From Leptodontidium sp. MPI-SDFR-AT-0119 (taxonomy: Eukaryota > Ascomycota > Leotiomycetes > Helotiales > Leptodontidiaceae), in the NCBI GenBank assembly GCA_020726505.1, contig JAHLEZ010000008.1, positions 186,001 to 250,000 of the forward strand: a stretch of DNA of 64,000 nucleotides, given 5' to 3'. The position numbers and the translations under genes were made by a program. The notes beneath the pieces are model-generated. The model did no database searches. It worked only from the letters and a program-made list of their open reading frames with translations, and was not told the DNA's origin. Positions 47,147-59,537 of the stretch are shown here, one piece after another. Position 1 is the first letter of the stretch; every line of letters begins with the position of its first letter.

Positions 47147-47402
47147 TGTCGGTGTTGTACCGGTTCATGTACCACGCCGCATGTGTGAATATATTCCAAT
47201 GCGAGTATGGCGACAAAGTAATAAATATATAGTTTAAAATCTGTGTATATTTTAAGAGAGTGCGAGGAGAGCTATACTATATATTACGAAACCCCACTAA
47301 ATCTCTACCGAAACTAGTCTGGCTAAGCTCTAACCCCTAACTTTGACCCGCACCCCCTTTTCCGGACCGAAGTATGCTCATGCAGGGACCTGTGGACTAA
47401 TA
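47147..47402 (-). mobile_element. solo LTR of the copia family, target duplication GTATA
   Basis: This 256-bp copy matches the LTR at 4080-4334 and is flanked by GTATA (47142-47146 and 47403-47407). No internal copia sequence is attached, so recombination between two LTRs has removed it. Confidence 0.92.
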
Positions 47403-47407
47403 GTATA

Positions 47408-49090
47408 TATTAACGTTGCTATTATAATTAAAAAATAGCTATTTATCGATGCTCTAGTAGCCCTTATTATCATCTATTAACTTTCACTTAGTCTAACAAT
47501 TAATACGTTATTTAAGCTTTTAGAAGTTTTATACCCGAATATTAGTTAATTATTACCCTAAGCTAGCAAAACTATACGTAGATAAATTATAACTACTTTT
47601 AAAGCCTAGAAAAACGTATTAAAGAAGGAACTACGCGTATCTTATAGTAAAATATATTTTTATTTTAATCTTTAGACTTTTCTCAATTGTTTAATCTTAA
47701 TTAGAATCGTTGCAAATTATATAAACGTAGTCAAAGTTAATAAATTAATAAGTTATATTCGTATTAATATTTTTTATTAGATATTACTCGTAGCCCTAAT
47801 ATTTGGCTTAACTTTACTTAATTATTTTTTATTTACTACGTAATATTTCCAAGAGATAATTATATATTTTAATAATACTTAATTACTTCTTTAAAACGTA
47901 CTTTTTAGTTTCTTATAATATTACGTGGCAAATGCGTTATTCGCCAATGCGATTTATTTAAGTTATCTTACCACGTACTTTTACTTTTAAAAAACATAAC
48001 TAACTCTTGATTTTTACACTTTATTAGCTATTCGACAGCTTTATAATTCCTATTTAGAAGAGAATTAAGTGGAGATTATTATACAAGTCATTAACGACTA
48101 CGAATTGAAGAATAATATTAGCTACTTCGTTATTAACAATGCGATTAATAACAATACGACTATTAAATTAATTCTAAAGCACTTCTCTCTTACTATAACT
48201 ACTTAAAGGCGTAAAGTACATCGACTTTACTGTTTGGGCCACGCGATTAACCTATTTATTAAAGCCTTTCTTTTTGGTACCGAATATAATGCTTTTGAGT
48301 AAGAAATCAATTAATTTGTTTATAAAGATTTAGTTAAAGAATTGAAGTTGTGGAGAAAAAGGGGACTTAATAAAATGCTTTATAATAATATTATTTTTAT
48401 TACTCGATGGCCTTAACACTAAGAAAGGTTCGTAGATATTAAAGGCCTTAATGGCTAAGAAAAGGGAGATTTTAATCACCTAAATTTAGTGATTAATAAC
48501 GCTACTCGTTAGAACTCTTTATATTTTATAATTAAGAGATTTATTAAACTACGTGACCGAATCGACTACTTTTGTATTAACTTCGCCGACTTTATGTGTA
48601 GCGCGGAGGCACGGAAAAGAGCTTAAACCAATGAAGAGCGAGAACAACTTCTCTTATATAATATATTAACTATAAACGATTAGCAAGCTCTTACCGAAGT
48701 TATTTTATAATCTTACTTTACGTGGCGAAGGTTCTTTAGCTAATTCTTCACCTGGTACGCTCTTTATTTATATACTAACGCTTAATACACTTCTTAAATA
48801 TATATATAAAAAACACGTGATAATCTTATAGTTAAATGTAACAATTTAGAGCTAGTTATTTTATTTCTTAAGTATTTAAAGAATTATACGGTTAATTCGT
48901 GGACTAAACTCGATGAGTACTTTAATAAGGCAGATTAAATAGCTGCTATATATGCGGTAGTTGTTACTAGGCCTTAATCGAAGTGGAAATACTTCTAAAA
49001 CATGTAAAGAAACTACCTTAAGACCTGGCTTACTCACGGAAAGAACGCTCTTAATCTCTTATAGAGCGAATATCTTGATTCTAATATTAA
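47408..49090 (+). mobile_element. hAT transposase remnant, RIP-degraded
   Basis: From about 48060 the plus strand reads, with stops, QVINDYELKNNISYFVINNA, then GHAINLFIKAFLFGTEYNAFE, LWRKRGLNKMLYNN and, near 48990, AVVVTRP-SKWKYF. These correspond to the catalytic DNA block, the conserved GH-INL-AKAFLFG segment and the C-terminal dimerisation region of ascomycete hAT transposases. The N-terminal BED-finger part cannot be read. Trp and Gln codons are replaced by stops. Its right end lies next to the point where a HET gene is truncated. It is not the source of the short hAT element at 25594 on present evidence, since the ends cannot be compared. Confidence 0.75.
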
Positions 49091-49111
49091 GTGCAGGCTA
49101 GGCTAGGCTGG

Positions 49112-50049
49112 GCAGTAATACGTTGATCTGTTGTATTTGCTCATCCTTATCGTGAGTGTCTAGTTGATTGATACAGTATCGATCCACCCATAAAAAGTCA
49201 ATACTGAGGCCCTTTGTGACATAGATACTATCCTCAATGGTCTTTGGTAATTTGTACAACATTCTTGACGTATTGATGTTGCTGGTGCCGTCTGATAAAT
49301 CGTTATTCGCAACCCCCCAAATATATGACAACGGCGCATATTTGGAAACAGGCGAGGCATCGATAACAGGCCAAGGTGGACTAGCGCCTCGACAGTCAAT
49401 CAAACGCAGATTCCTCAGGTGCTCCCCGGTAACATTATGATCGACTGAGCAGACTCCAATCCCATGACTTGTACGACAGAAATCAAACCACTGCATTGCC
49501 ACCGCGACATCGAAAAATTTAGCACTCAGTTTTTGCACTCCCAAAGTCGTACTAGAGACTGAACTACTTGTGCATTGAACTACTTGAGATGCACAAGTAG
49601 CCTGTCCTCTTAAGAGAAGACTGCATCTTTGAAGCACTATCGTTCCAACCAAAAGTGACATCATCTGCTCTGACATCTACGATACCTAGCAGGGCCGTAT
49701 CCCCAAAGCTTGACAGATATCTCGGATTAAAGCGGGCAAATGACAGATTTATAGAGAACACACGCATATGAAGTGGTGCCAGAATAGAAGAGTCGTCATT
49801 CGTCGCTGAATGAGGACATATATGGCCAAATAGTTCGCAAAGTGGACATTGCGAGGTCCTAAGATGATCCGCCGACTCTTCGATCTCCATGAGGTAAGAT
49901 CCACGAGCTGTTTGGACTTTTGTGGTAACAATACTCTTCAAGTCCATTGCTGCACACTTCTTGCACAGTCTTTTGGTGGGCACTTCTGGGGCGAACAAGG
50001 CTTGGTGTGGAAGGCTCTCTAGTTTGTCCGAGGGACAGGTCAAGCCCAA
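49112..50049 (-). pseudogene. HET-domain gene, truncated beside the hAT remnant
   Basis: The N-terminal half, read in the minus strand from about 50049, has LCKKCAAMDLKSI and SQCPLCELFGHIC, the zinc-ribbon-like motifs usual before HET domains. A frame change near 49600, at a small duplication of CAAGTAGTTCA, leads to AKFFDVAVAMQWFDFC and then the HET domain: YAPLSYIWGVAN, LPKTIEDSIYVTKGL and FLWVDRYCINQ. The frame is lost after DEQIQQI, about 60% through the usual domain, at the border with the AT-rich hAT sequence. No certain ATG was found. The remaining domain is too short to work. Confidence 0.78.
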
Positions 50050-50767
50050 TCATTGAGACGACGGTTGAGCTGTCCTGCATTACGAGATAGCGCCGGTAGG
50101 AACGTTTGAGAGTTGTCTGATGGGATATTGTAAATGATCTTCAGAAATGTTGTAATACAATGAGGCTGTCGTGGTGTGCACATGCCGGGCTCGTGTCCAC
50201 TGACCACGTGCGGGGGATAAGCTGCAATGATATTAGCGCATCGGCGCCTGTCACGAACACCGAACCCAAGCACTCACTCACTTCCCTCCCCAATTAGCAA
50301 CACTCCCGACAAAGAGGCGGGTCACGCTCCTCCCGCTATGCTATAAAGCTAGCTCAAGTTAAGTTTCAACAGGCTGAGGATCGAAAACGAAAACGATCGC
50401 AAGAAGACGAAGGCCCCCTCCCCACTACTGCCACTCCCTCTCAACAAGCGACTGCGGACGTCCCCTCCACGATATCCCATCGAGGACACGATCGGCGAGA
50501 ACACAGCGGTCGGTGTCAGCGGGAAGGAGATCAGCCCATGTGAATACACGAGGAAGGACAGGTGTCGTTCTGAGGAATACATCGAACCAGCTCCATGTGT
50601 ACAGGTGAGGATGATCGCTCATAAGTGCATCTGGGGCACCAATAGAGGCAAACAAGCAGCGCATCTGCAACGAAATGTTAATGATCATCGTTCATACTAG
50701 AACCCGTATGAAAACGGCTTTGGTCATTCTGCAACATCCACTCAATTTCAATTTTTAATGCCGTACA
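50050..50767. other. divergent spacer with an uncertain minus-strand frame
   Basis: Separates the truncated HET gene (minus) from the intact HET gene (plus). A minus-strand frame at 50425-50688 (ASIGAPDALMSDHPHLYTW...) looks coding-like but is short and unrecognised; it may be a gene fragment. The promoter of the intact HET gene must lie here. Confidence 0.35.
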
Positions 50768-52699
50768 ATGGCGGAGACGACCAAAAATCCAAGTTCTGTT
50801 AGTCTCTACTCGCCACTTGCGAGCGAAAATGAGATCCGACTCCTTTGTCTCCTTTCGGGCGTGGGCGAAGATCCCATAGAATGCACGCTCCAACACGCTA
50901 ATCTCGAGCATAACCCCAACTATGAAGCCCTTTCTTACGTCTGGGGATCTCCAACCTCTTCGGAATCGATAGAAATCAGCGGCAAGGAGTACTTCATACG
51001 TGAAAATTTATCGTCAGCTTTGCAGCATCTCCGGCATCCTCAGAATGCACGTCTCTTCTGGATCGATGCCCTATGTATCAACCAGGAAGATGTTTCCGAG
51101 AGAAACGACCAAGTCCATCAGATGGGGAGGATCTACCGGAGCGCTGTGAAAGTTATCGTCTGGTTAGGACCATCTGATTCCTCGACAGTGGAAGCAATGC
51201 GATATTTCCTAAAGACAAGAAATCGGGCGAAAATGAGGAAGTCATTCGGGGAATCCCTCGGAAAATCTCCTCTCAGCGAACGGCCTACTGCGAATCAGAA
51301 TGGACAGCTTCAACACATAACATCTCTGTGTCTTCGAGAATATTGGAGCCGACTCTGGATAATTCAAGAGGTGATACTCGCCAGGGAAATTTTGGTCCAG
51401 TGCGGTCGGGATACATGTAGTTGGAATGATTTGACTATGTTCTTCCAGCAAGTTAACGAGCATCTCGGGATGTCGTGGGTGCCATGGGAAATTGCCATCA
51501 GCGAGCGGGAGCGAATTCTCGATGAAATTCGGGGAACCACATTGGCAAGGCTCATTCGCGAGCGGGAGGAATTCAAAACAAAAATTACCAAAAATCCAGC
51601 CCTTGGAACCGATTTTCGACCCTTGTTAGATCTCTGTGCTACGTACGGGGATGCCATCTGTCACGACAAGCGGGACAAAATCTTTGGTCTGCACAGCTTT
51701 GCTAGAAGGTGCTGCATTGATGCTGTCCCGGTGGACTATTCATTATCATTCGCTCGGGTTGCCTGTCTGCTAATTCAGCACCATACACAAGAACACAGTG
51801 TGCACAAAGAAGTCCAGATCGTTGCGGACGTTCATCTCTTTCATCACAAACTTAGGATAACATTTACAGACTGCCAGCAAGCGATCTCGGATTTGCATCA
51901 GTCCTCTCCGGATTGGGCCGTCTCGTTGGAAGGGCGCGGCTCGAACGCGATCGGATCGATTCGAGGTCGCATCAGCTACACAAGCCCACCGTTAAACCAA
52001 GGCGTCTCACAGCGGCGTCTCGAGGCACCGAATCTGTCGGGTGCATTAATTGAACAATTGAAATTCCTCAACCCGAATCACACAGAATGGTATGACCGTC
52101 GACCACGCCAATGCACTAGGCAATTGGATCTCATATACTCCATCACCGATTGCCTACAGCATGTAACCCATCCATTGATTGCCAGACCACAACTTCCTAC
52201 CCCAAACAAGCGCAAAAGCAAGGTAGCGAAAGTATTACATAAATTGCCATTCATGAGGACGTCGAAAAGTCCTATCGATCCCACCGAATCCATTGACACA
52301 GATTTTTCATACATACACGTCAAAGCCGAAGAGGCTGTCTATGGTGCTCCTGCAGAAAGTTTCAGACTAGCAATTGAGGAAGCAGGTCTAGTAATGCTGG
52401 TGCCGAAGTGCGTAAAGATTGATGATCTGATCTGCCAGTTCCAAGGCTCGAACACCTTGGTAATCATCCGAGAAGATCGCAACGACTCTTCAAGAACAAG
52501 AAGTTATATTATTGGACGCGCAGTCAACCTCCTTGCCTGCTCTCCTACGGCTGCCTCGGATATCTGCGGACAGGATCAGGATTACTTAAAGCCACCATAC
52601 GTCAACGTCCCTCTTGACGGCCCGACTTTGCAGAAACTTACTTGTGCATCCACTACCCCTGATCCGTGGATGGCTCACACTGGAAACAATTCACTGTAG
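50768..52699 (+). CDS. HET-domain protein, 643 residues, intact, single exon
   Basis: One uninterrupted frame from ATG 50768 to the TAG at 52697-52699. The HET domain (PF06985) spans about residues 52-205: YEALSYVWGSP (52-62), LSSALQHLRH (81-90), LFWIDALCINQED (96-108), QMGRIYRSA (118-126), then EYWSRLWIIQEV (191-202). The C-terminal 430 residues form an unnamed region common in long HET proteins, including DKRDKIFGLHSFA near residue 305. No signal peptide or membrane segment is seen. HET proteins typically mediate self/non-self cell death. The lack of stops in a region full of RIP-damaged repeats suggests the gene is single-copy and under selection. It lies in tail-away orientation from a dead HET gene. 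Confidence 0.93.
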   Translation: MAETTKNPSSVSLYSPLASENEIRLLCLLSGVGEDPIECTLQHANLEHNPNYEALSYVWGSPTSSESIEISGKEYFIRENLSSALQHLRHPQNARLFWIDALCINQEDVSERNDQVHQMGRIYRSAVKVIVWLGPSDSSTVEAMRYFLKTRNRAKMRKSFGESLGKSPLSERPTANQNGQLQHITSLCLREYWSRLWIIQEVILAREILVQCGRDTCSWNDLTMFFQQVNEHLGMSWVPWEIAISERERILDEIRGTTLARLIREREEFKTKITKNPALGTDFRPLLDLCATYGDAICHDKRDKIFGLHSFARRCCIDAVPVDYSLSFARVACLLIQHHTQEHSVHKEVQIVADVHLFHHKLRITFTDCQQAISDLHQSSPDWAVSLEGRGSNAIGSIRGRISYTSPPLNQGVSQRRLEAPNLSGALIEQLKFLNPNHTEWYDRRPRQCTRQLDLIYSITDCLQHVTHPLIARPQLPTPNKRKSKVAKVLHKLPFMRTSKSPIDPTESIDTDFSYIHVKAEEAVYGAPAESFRLAIEEAGLVMLVPKCVKIDDLICQFQGSNTLVIIREDRNDSSRTRSYIIGRAVNLLACSPTAASDICGQDQDYLKPPYVNVPLDGPTLQKLTCASTTPDPWMAHTGNNSL

Positions 52700-53012
52700 C
52701 CAATCAGGGCGGCGTAATAAGGACTGAACGGCATTTTGTTGCAAATCGCGAAAGGGGCATTCTTTGTCCAGCCAAGTGGAATAGTTCAGCTTATTGGATA
52801 AGAAGTGCCAGGATACATCACCTTTAACCCACCATTTTCGCGGTCAAGGTCTGGACCATGGGGGGAGACCTTGATCCGCCCATGATGTATTGATGTGGTG
52901 CGAGGCGAGACCACATTTGCTTGACCTGGTCTTGCTCAGCCGGCTCACTGCTACCCTACGGCATAGCTGTGTATTAGGGGGTGTTTTCTGATGGTACTGA
53001 TTCCTAAGCCTG

Positions 53013-54045
53013 TCAATCGAGAAGCACTACTCCTTGATCTTCCTGTGAGGCTTCTTGTTCTCGCGGCGTCCGAGTATAAAAGTCCTTCGCGTTGACGTCG
53101 ACTTGGCCCGTAGCGAGCAGCAGCTTGACGACTGCCTCGTGCCCCCTTAAAGCAGCCCACGACAGCGGCATCCAGTTATCCTTATCTTTCGAGTCGGCGT
53201 TGACCTTCTCTGTCGCGAGCTGCAGCTGGACGACCGCCTCAATGCCAAAGTATGCTGCCAAATGCAGACCTGTCAGATGCTTTGGGAATTCTTAGCTATA
53301 CTCTTTGTGTGATCAGTACCGCTTCTCAGCTAGTAGCCCTTAACTCGATGCCTCGACTTGGGCATTTCTCTCGAGAAAGTTAACAACTTCGGGACTAACG
53401 TAGAAGCCTCCCGAGCATGATGGCCCTAATTATGTGCTGCGTAATCCCATAGCTTGTTTAATTGAAGCCTTTGTTCGAATTCCTTATCGTTGAGGCAAAT
53501 TCCACTTTTAAATCCGTCAAATGAGAGGTACGTAACGCAAATTGTCGTAATATCAATCTCTATATTTGGAAGCCACTTTCCCTATGTCCGGTCGAAGTAT
53601 TCCTGGGATGTATAATGGACTAATCGGATAATTCCGCTTTCTGTATCCACTGTGACTAATCCAGCATATACAGAGATTGTATCTTCGACCTCTAGAAGGT
53701 TTTCTTCGTCAAGTTAGGACTCGCCAATCTCTGTAGAAAGCGTATGCTGAAGTTCCCAAGTAGCCAGCGGCCCCTTTGCACAGGTGATCTATGAGAGGAC
53801 CTGCTCGGCAAGCTCTTCCTGATCTTTGATCTGGCCATTAATCCGTTCCATGACATCCTCATATGCGTGGTCATATGCTCCAGGTCCTCTGACAAAGTTG
53901 TTCAAAGCAACTCGGATAGCCTTTGGCGCTCTTTTCCCGGTTAAGCATTCGAGATGGAGCTGTGCAAGCAGAAACTTGATAGAGTTAGCATGATTCGATT
54001 TATACTCGAATAAACCACTTACATCCCATCTACAGCCTTAATAAT
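53013..54045 (-). pseudogene. NACHT-ankyrin gene, C-terminal remnant
   Basis: Read from 54045 down, the minus strand gives FLLAQLHLECLTGKRAPKAI, then [53 protein letters not shown] and [15 protein letters not shown]. These are the standard blocks that follow the NACHT domain in fungal NACHT-ankyrin proteins. Ankyrin repeats follow at 53300-53100: TGLHLAAYFGIEAVVQLQ, then PLSWAALRGHEAVVKLLLAT. A GTAAGT...GCTAAC...CAAG intron precedes FLLAQLH near 54020. Several stops and frame changes interrupt the reading. The NTPase domain itself is missing upstream, where AT-rich DNA begins. Confidence 0.82.
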
Positions 54046-55673
54046 AGAAAACCAGTCTTGGTTTCCTCTTGCAGTTCAAGACTCCGAACCGCAAATCCTG
54101 AAAGCCGGAACATATATCCTTCTAGGTATCTTCACACGTCTTCTTCGCTAGCACGGATCTCTAGCCTTAGATTCCCCTTAAACTCTTTTCGTTAAGGAAG
54201 TTCACAAGCTTAGAGCGAAAGTAGGGGCCGAAAGTAAGAAATAAAAGTAATTAAAGGGATCTGCAGCGAAGAAAAGCCTAAAGAAGGTATCGAAATGATC
54301 TTTAAATATGAAATTAGGCAAATGACGAAGCTTAAGAATTAAACAAGCACTCACGCTATTATTAGAGTAAGTGTACCATATTCTAATCTGGTATATACTA
54401 TTGATTACAGCATATATTAACTAGAAGACTGTCGTTATTATAAACGTTTAGCCTCCTAAATTATTATTTATTTAATCGATTGCCTTTTGATTCCGCTCCT
54501 TAAGTATGCCTAGAGATCGCTAGGTTACACTTGCGACAAAAAGTATACGAAATTTAGTGCAGTAGTAGCGCGGCATAAGTAAGCAAAGGATATAATTAAC
54601 GAGGTGGTTTAAATAATATAAATAGCGCGCTTCGCGGTCTTAAAAATAATATTGTTTTTAATTTAAGTGCACGACTAATATTTTATGTTGCGTGTACTAC
54701 TAGTAATCACTTGATTTGGCATATATATTTATTAACTTTAATAGTCTTTCCTGGGATCATTTTTTTAATAAATCGAGAATTTAATAATATATAAATACAA
54801 TTCTACTCTCCAATCTGTAAGGACTCTTCAGGAGTGTTATATGCGATTTAGATTAATTTCTGGTTTTGCTAATATTAACCCCTCCTTCTACTTGAGCCCC
54901 CCTACAAAATTAAGGTGAAGCTATATCTCGTCATTTATAATGCTATGAGTAAAGAAGCTTAAAATAAGCTGGGAAAGCGGGAGTAAAAGAGGCGAGAAAG
55001 CAATTAAAGGAGTGTGGTATTAGACCTGCGATAAAATTAGAGCGTTAGCTTAGCGGAGTTAGAATTTTATATTAAAGATACGGAGAAGAGTAATAATAAG
55101 AAGGATAAAGATAAATACTTATTAACCTTTAGACTTATAACTTAGTACTTAAATGAATTGTCCCTAACCTAATATATATTAAGGCCACAAATCCCGCTAT
55201 TAATATTAATTTTACACTTATTAATAATCGACTAGCGATTATAAATAGCTTATTATATAGCGTTTATGGTTTAATCTTTAATAAGGATTTAAGTCTTAGT
55301 CCTTAATATACGTATTATAAGATAATAAAATCGGTTTAAGTTGTGGTATCTAATAGGTATCCGATTTACACTTTAACTCTCTTTTAAGTAGAGGACGTCT
55401 AATATAAGAATATTAATCTCACTTAGTACTTTAAAGTTCGCTCTTTTATTAATAGTTTATTCGCAAGATCCTCGTCAGTCTCTCTTATTCTAAGTATATC
55501 TTTTCTTCTAACACGAATATTTTAAGGATATATTTTAATTATATTACGACCTAATTCCGAAACTTAATATCTCTAATAATACTAGCTCTATTTAGAGCTT
55601 AGCTTTTATAAAGAAATAGCTCGTTATATACATATAAACTTATAAGAATTATAAAAAGTCTAAAAGTCAAGTA
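54046..55673. other. AT-rich repeat remnant
   Basis: Strongly AT-rich and stop-filled. Fragments on the plus strand near 55200-55560 faintly resemble a retroelement protease region but not well enough to assign. The sequence on both sides of the element at 55674 seems to be one older repeat that it entered. Confidence 0.4.
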
Positions 55674-56446
55674 ACGTCTAACCCCTAGATTCCGCCCACC
55701 CCTAGATTCCGCCCCCCCTTTTACACCAAAACTCACCACTTTTAATAATTAATATCTTTATGATTTATTAATAGAAAAAGCTAAAATTAAAGATTTAGGA
55801 TATTTTTTATATGATATTTATATATTTGTATATCTTATTTATTTTATATTACGTAATATTATAAACTAAGTATTTAAAGTCGAAAAATTTTCTCTCATAC
55901 AAATTTGGTGTAAGAATGATTTTTCTTGTTTTTTTAATAACTTTTATAATTATTAGCGTAAGAACTTAAAACTTATAATTAAAGTGTATTTCATTTAAGA
56001 CTTAAAGATTCTCGAGTTTAAAGCTAATTCTATTAATAATCATTATAAAATTAAGTAAAGTATTAAGTACCATACAAATAATTTGTATGAGAGAAATTAA
56101 TTACTCAAATAAAAAGCAACTACTAATACAATTACTTCAAAACTCTTGAAACTTAAATGTCTATATATAATCTTTATTTGATTTAAATGTTATATAATTA
56201 TATAAATTATTAAAAACGTTATTAGTAGGTGAAATTAGGTGTTTTTTGTATGTAAAAACTTAAATTTAATATTACGTAATAATTTACAATCTAAATTATT
56301 TTCCTCTTTGTGAACCTAGTCTATACGTGCTAGTAAATACAAATATCAAAAAATTATTACTTTTCATTAATTAGTTATAAAGATATTAATGCCTTAAAAT
56401 CGCGATTTTTGGTGTAAAAGGCGGGCGGAATCTAGGGGTTAGACGT
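55674..56446. mobile_element. 773-bp non-autonomous inverted-repeat element, TA target
   Basis: It begins ACGTCTAACCCCTAGATTCC and ends with the reverse complement, flanked by TA on both sides (55672-55673 and 56447-56448). The similarity of the two arms continues past CCTTTTACACCAAAA for about 100 bp. The left arm has a tandem duplication of the word CCCCTAGATTCCGCCC. A second inverted pair, CTCTCATACAAAT-like, lies near 55890 and 56085. No transposase frame is present. TA targets point to the Tc1-mariner group. Confidence 0.8.
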
Positions 56447-56448
56447 TA

Positions 56449-57247
56449 ATGTTTAACTCGCCTCTTAGATATTTCTAGAATTAATATACACTTTATTTTA
56501 ACCCAGAATTTAAAGCTTACTAAGTAGTGCAAGACCTTAAGTTATTATTAAAGATCAAATGTCTTTTTCACTCTTATTACCGAGAATTTACAAGAATTAT
56601 AAGACGTCTTCTAAACTACGATCCTTCCTAAGACTTTTTAATATATTATGTAAGTCACGAAACGACTTAGTCTTAAGAATCTATAAATTAATTCCTTATA
56701 TAATATTTAAGATTTAAAAATAATTAGTTATATAAGTTAGTAATAATAAAAGATATTTATAAATATTCGTATTATAATATTATAATAACTACTACTTCGA
56801 ATAATAACGTAAGATTATTTTTCGATAGGAATTCAGTAAATATATAACTAATCTAAGTTATAGTTTCAAAAGTAATAAAACTTCGTGATAAGTAGCTTTT
56901 TAGTAGGGTTTTTAACATTAACTTTAAAAAAACTTATTTAAAGTAATAATATTAAGTAGTGTCTATTACTTAAAAGAGCTTAAGTTACTTAAGAGCGTAT
57001 TTAAACTCTAAGAATCCTTTATTTTAATAAAGAGTAAGTTCTATAAGAATATAACGAGCTTATTATATATAAAACTTTCTTAAAAGGTTTTTCGGGGAAT
57101 TTTAATATAGTAATTAAATTATAATAAAACCTTATAGTTTAGAGTTTAAGACGTCTCTTATAGAAATTATTAAACTTAAAAGCTATAATAGAACAGAGAA
57201 ATTATAAGAATTATAATAGTAAATTTAAAATAAATTTATATTAATAT
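56449..57247. other. AT-rich repeat remnant
   Basis: Stop-filled AT-rich DNA between the inverted-repeat element and the solo LTR. No motif could be read. Confidence 0.4.
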
Positions 57248-57503
57248 TATCGGTGCAGTACCGGTTTATGTACCACGCCGCATGTGTGAATATATTCCAA
57301 TGCGAGTATAGTGACAAAGTAATAAATGTATAGTTCAAAATCTGTGTATATTCTAAGAGAGTGCGAGGAGAGCTAGACTATATATTACGAAACCCCACCG
57401 AATCTCCACCGAAACTAGTCCGGCTAGGCTCTGACCCCTGACTTTGACCCGCACCCCCTTTTCTAGACCGAAGTATACTTATGCAGGGACCTGTGGACCA
57501 ACA
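57248..57503 (-). mobile_element. solo LTR of the copia family, target duplication AATAT
   Basis: A 256-bp copy of the copia LTR with AATAT directly outside both ends (57243-57247 and 57504-57508). Differences from the 47147 copy are mainly C/T and G/A, fitting independent RIP or decay. Confidence 0.92.
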
Positions 57504-58874
57504 AATATCTCTTACAAAACTATTAGATAGGTTACTTACTATATTAAGAATTACTTAAGCCTTTTAGTAAGTGTCTAATTAGAAGTTTCTAGTTAAATAT
57601 TAAAATAATAAATTTAAGCTATAACCCTTATAATATTTTGCCGCGCTTTCTACTAAAGTATATTATTAATATAAGTATTAGCCGCTACTAAGGCTGATAT
57701 AATCTTAAGTTTCTATTTATAAGTAGTATCGACTTTTAATTATTTTAAGGAACTAGAGTATAAGGCAAGCGAGTATATAAAGTGTTTTTATAGTGTTAGA
57801 ACATTCCGATAAACCCTTTAGATAAGTAATTAAAAGAGAGATAGTTTTAAAAGGCTATCTTAAGTTAGTCGATTTTATATTTAGGGTTCTAATCTCAAAC
57901 TAACTTATAAATTATTTACTATACTTAGTACGTAATACTAAAATAAGTACTAAATAAATAATCGTAAGTATATTCTTATCTTCTTTAACGAATATAGTAA
58001 GGGATCTAATATTAAATCTCTTTTCTGTTTCTAGCTTATTAATAATTAATTCTAAAAATCTTATTATACTTAGTAGAGATTAGTATTAAATTAAATACTA
58101 GAACTTAGAATCTACACTTGAATTAGAATGTTTAAAACTAATTTTTATATTATAAATAAGTTTTTAAAGAGGCAAAGGAAAAATCTATAATTACTATTTA
58201 ATAAGTGCAATTATTATATAGAAACTAACGCTTTATTAACATCTATATAATCGTCGAAGTCGAAGGTTATACTAGTAATTACCTCGTAGACCGATCTATA
58301 AAGGTCGTTTTTAATGCGCTTATTAATTACGGCGATGAAACTCAATAAGAGTATATTCTATAGTAAACTATTAAGACTATCTAATACTATTAAATAAACA
58401 AACATCCTAATATACTCGTCTACACTAACATAATCAACTCCGAGATATTGCTCCAAGTTCTTTACACTTTAAATATACTAATAAAATGAGAGAGATAACA
58501 CTCTCTATTCGCCTCGGCTTCTAATATACTAAGCTTAAAAGAGGGTAATAAAGTTTGCCATAACAGCACTAAAGCAGTATCGACAGCACACCCTGGAAGT
58601 AGACGATAATATATGGATACATATTACATAAATTATTACAGTATCTGTCCCTCAAAACACTTCGCACAATCCTTCTATTAGAGTATCGTACTTCCTTAAC
58701 ATTTCACGCCTAGCTAACTTAAACTTCTACTCATACGATATACTCTTTACAAGAGCGCAAACGAAGCAGCAGCACCCATTGCCAAGATTGGAGCTTGAGT
58801 GATGAAGGCAGCACTACCGGAGGAAGTCGGGAAGCTATTGTCATATTAGCCAAAGCTCAAGATTTCACAGTTAA
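57504..58874. other. AT-rich repeat remnant and promoter side of the GATA gene
   Basis: AT-rich until about 58550, then normal composition, which marks the boundary of the repeat block. No transposon motif was readable. The last 300 bp should contain the GATA gene promoter. Confidence 0.4.
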
Positions 58875-59537
58875 ATGAACGAACTCACCAGCTGTATCAG
58901 TGACAGTAGAACTAGCATCGCTGCCAGTCACGCCTGCCGTTCCGGTGCTATCACCCGAAATGACATTGTCGGTGATCGTCGACGCAGCATCACCAATACA
59001 AGTCAGACCAGAGCTGATCTCCGTAGTAATAGCTCTTCCCTAGACGAGAATGACAGACATGAAATCCTACTACCATCTTCGATACCTAGTGCCTTGCAAG
59101 ACCCGAATATGATTGACCACATCCCACAAGAAATACTCAACTATTATCCGGACGCATCTGGCTCTATGTTAGGCAGGTCCTTCGTCGCACCTTCGAGGTT
59201 GTCTTGTCCTGGCCGCTCAAAACATGTGCCAACTAACGGTCTCGCAGGATCAGGTGGTGCTCAAGGTGATAACGGTATTCCAAAGACTTGCACGAACTGC
59301 TTCACGCAAACTACTCCTCTCTGGCGAAGAAATCGTGAAGGCAATCCTCTTTGCAATGCCTGCGGCCTTTCTCTGAAGCTACACGGAGTCGTCAGACCCT
59401 CATCTTTCAAGACGGATATCATCAAGCAGCGAAACCGAAACTCAGCCACCATCTTATCAGTCAGTAGATCAAGAGAAGCCAGCACTCGGGCGCCGAATAA
59501 AGTAGGTAGAGGGACATTAGTCTTACTAAAGCAATAG
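58875..59537 (+). CDS. AreA/NIT2-like GATA zinc-finger transcription factor, short
   Basis: A single frame of 220 residues from ATG 58875. The zinc finger uses Cys139, Cys142, Cys160 and Cys163 (CX2CX17CX2C) and reads [31 protein letters not shown], then [14 protein letters not shown]. This is nearly the AreA/NIT2 nitrogen-regulator finger and its basic tail. AreA proteins are several times longer, so this is a short paralogue or a truncated copy holding only the DNA-binding region and an unrelated Ser-rich N-terminus. It lies directly beside an AT-rich repeat block and is convergent with the P450 gene. It may compete for GATA sites or be inactive; introns were not needed to keep the frame. 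Confidence 0.82.
   Translation: MNELTSCISDSRTSIAASHACRSGAITRNDIVGDRRRSITNTSQTRADLRSNSSSLDENDRHEILLPSSIPSALQDPNMIDHIPQEILNYYPDASGSMLGRSFVAPSRLSCPGRSKHVPTNGLAGSGGAQGDNGIPKTCTNCFTQTTPLWRRNREGNPLCNACGLSLKLHGVVRPSSFKTDIIKQRNRNSATILSVSRSREASTRAPNKVGRGTLVLLKQ

Noticed and set aside
54879..55560. A gypsy-type gag-pol region
   Set aside because: Only faint resemblance in a stop-filled frame; not enough for a call.
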